Assembly (NCBI RefSeq): GCF_024749285.1
Contig: NZ_CP087196.1
Span: forward strand, 6,386,001 to 6,450,000
Direction: 5' to 3'
DNA length: 64,000 nucleotides
DNA from: Pseudomonas sp. B21-015
GTDB lineage: Bacteria; Pseudomonadota; Gammaproteobacteria; Pseudomonadales; Pseudomonadaceae
In this document: positions 63,821 to 64,000 of the stretch, piece after piece
Layout: each line of letters starts with the position of its first letter
How positions within the stretch are numbered: the first letter of the stretch is position 1
The notes under the pieces: generated by a model
The model's database searches: none
Told to the model about the DNA's origin: nothing
What the model saw: the letters and a program-made list of their open reading frames with translations, nothing else
Made by a program: the position numbers and the translations under genes

Positions 63821-64000
63821 ATGCAGAGTTATCATATGAAAGACTTAGCCGATGAAAATCCCGAACTGGCAGACGAGATAATGGCCATTATGGCCTCGGG
63901 CAATGAGCTCGATGAGCAAAACAAAAAAAATGAAGGCCAGGCCTTGTACCAAAAAGCATGGGACTTGCTTCCTGAACCAAAACTTGAATGGACACCTTTG
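63821..64000 (+). CDS. Acidic protein cut by the window end
   Basis: Open from ATG 63821 (ATG 63836 is the alternative) to the window edge: MQSYHMKDLADENPELADEI and EGQALYQKAWDLLPEPKLEW. Helical, possibly a TPR-like repeat (YQKAWDLLPEP). Only 60 codons visible; probably one more immunity gene. Confidence 0.6.
   Translation, partial: MQSYHMKDLADENPELADEIMAIMASGNELDEQNKKNEGQALYQKAWDLLPEPKLEWTPL

Noticed and set aside
1..64000. tRNA or rRNA genes, integrase or transposase genes
   Set aside because: I saw no cloverleaf or rRNA sequence and no recognisable recombinase; the rearrangements appear to be homology-driven.

Overview
The window is high-GC gammaproteobacterial DNA of the Pseudomonas fluorescens type. 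Evidence: the type VI secretion genes resemble Pseudomonas homologues, Pseudomonas-style REP palindromes recur, and codon use is GC-rich in the conserved genes. It starts inside tssF and ends inside an unrecognised small gene.

Region 1 (1-5334) is the end of a T6SS structural operon: tssF, tssG, clpV (tssH), with overlapping genes. Region 2 (5487-14358) holds two nearly identical vgrG genes facing right. Between and before them are leftward effector-related genes: a prePAAR/PAAR/TM effector with a coupled immunity gene and a DUF1795 (Eag-type) chaperone, two copies of a 177/178-aa candidate immunity gene, a chimeric chaperone/immunity gene, and a rotted TPS haemagglutinin. The order clpV-vgrG-immunity-effector-eag-vgrG resembles the HSI-I end of P. 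aeruginosa (from memory). Region 3 (14377-19982) is one complete Rhs effector operon: eag chaperone, 1465-aa prePAAR-PAAR-Rhs-toxin, and a pentapeptide-repeat immunity gene.

Region 4 (about 20 kb to the end) is a very long array of displaced Rhs C-terminal cassettes. Each has a slice of the conserved Rhs core ending at the PDPIGL...DPxG junction, then a different toxin tip, then an AT-richer immunity gene. I count about 15 Rhs core pieces besides the full gene. Recognisable tips include GIY-YIG-like (three), AHH-like (two), WHH (two), HNH, barnase-like RNase and RES. Immunity types include SUKH, ankyrin-SUFU, Sel1-like, barstar, Imm11-like, DUF1963-like, ComJ-like and MbcA/ParS-like. Many toxins are frameshifted, nonsense-mutated or deleted while the neighbouring immunity gene stays open. 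From about 54 kb a second module recurs: MbcA/ParS-like gene, a small open frame of 24-27 codons, and a truncated prePAAR Rhs N-terminus.

Working model (inference): the full Rhs protein is loaded on VgrG with Eag help. The array is a reservoir of tips and an archive of immunities, remodelled by recombination between near-identical Rhs core segments. Points worth attention: an 11-G tract exactly at a core/tip junction, a toxin-immunity fusion made by a lost stop codon, the conserved small frame, a thrice-repeated hairpin, and foreign gene debris (HU, HD hydrolase, haemagglutinin) between cassettes.
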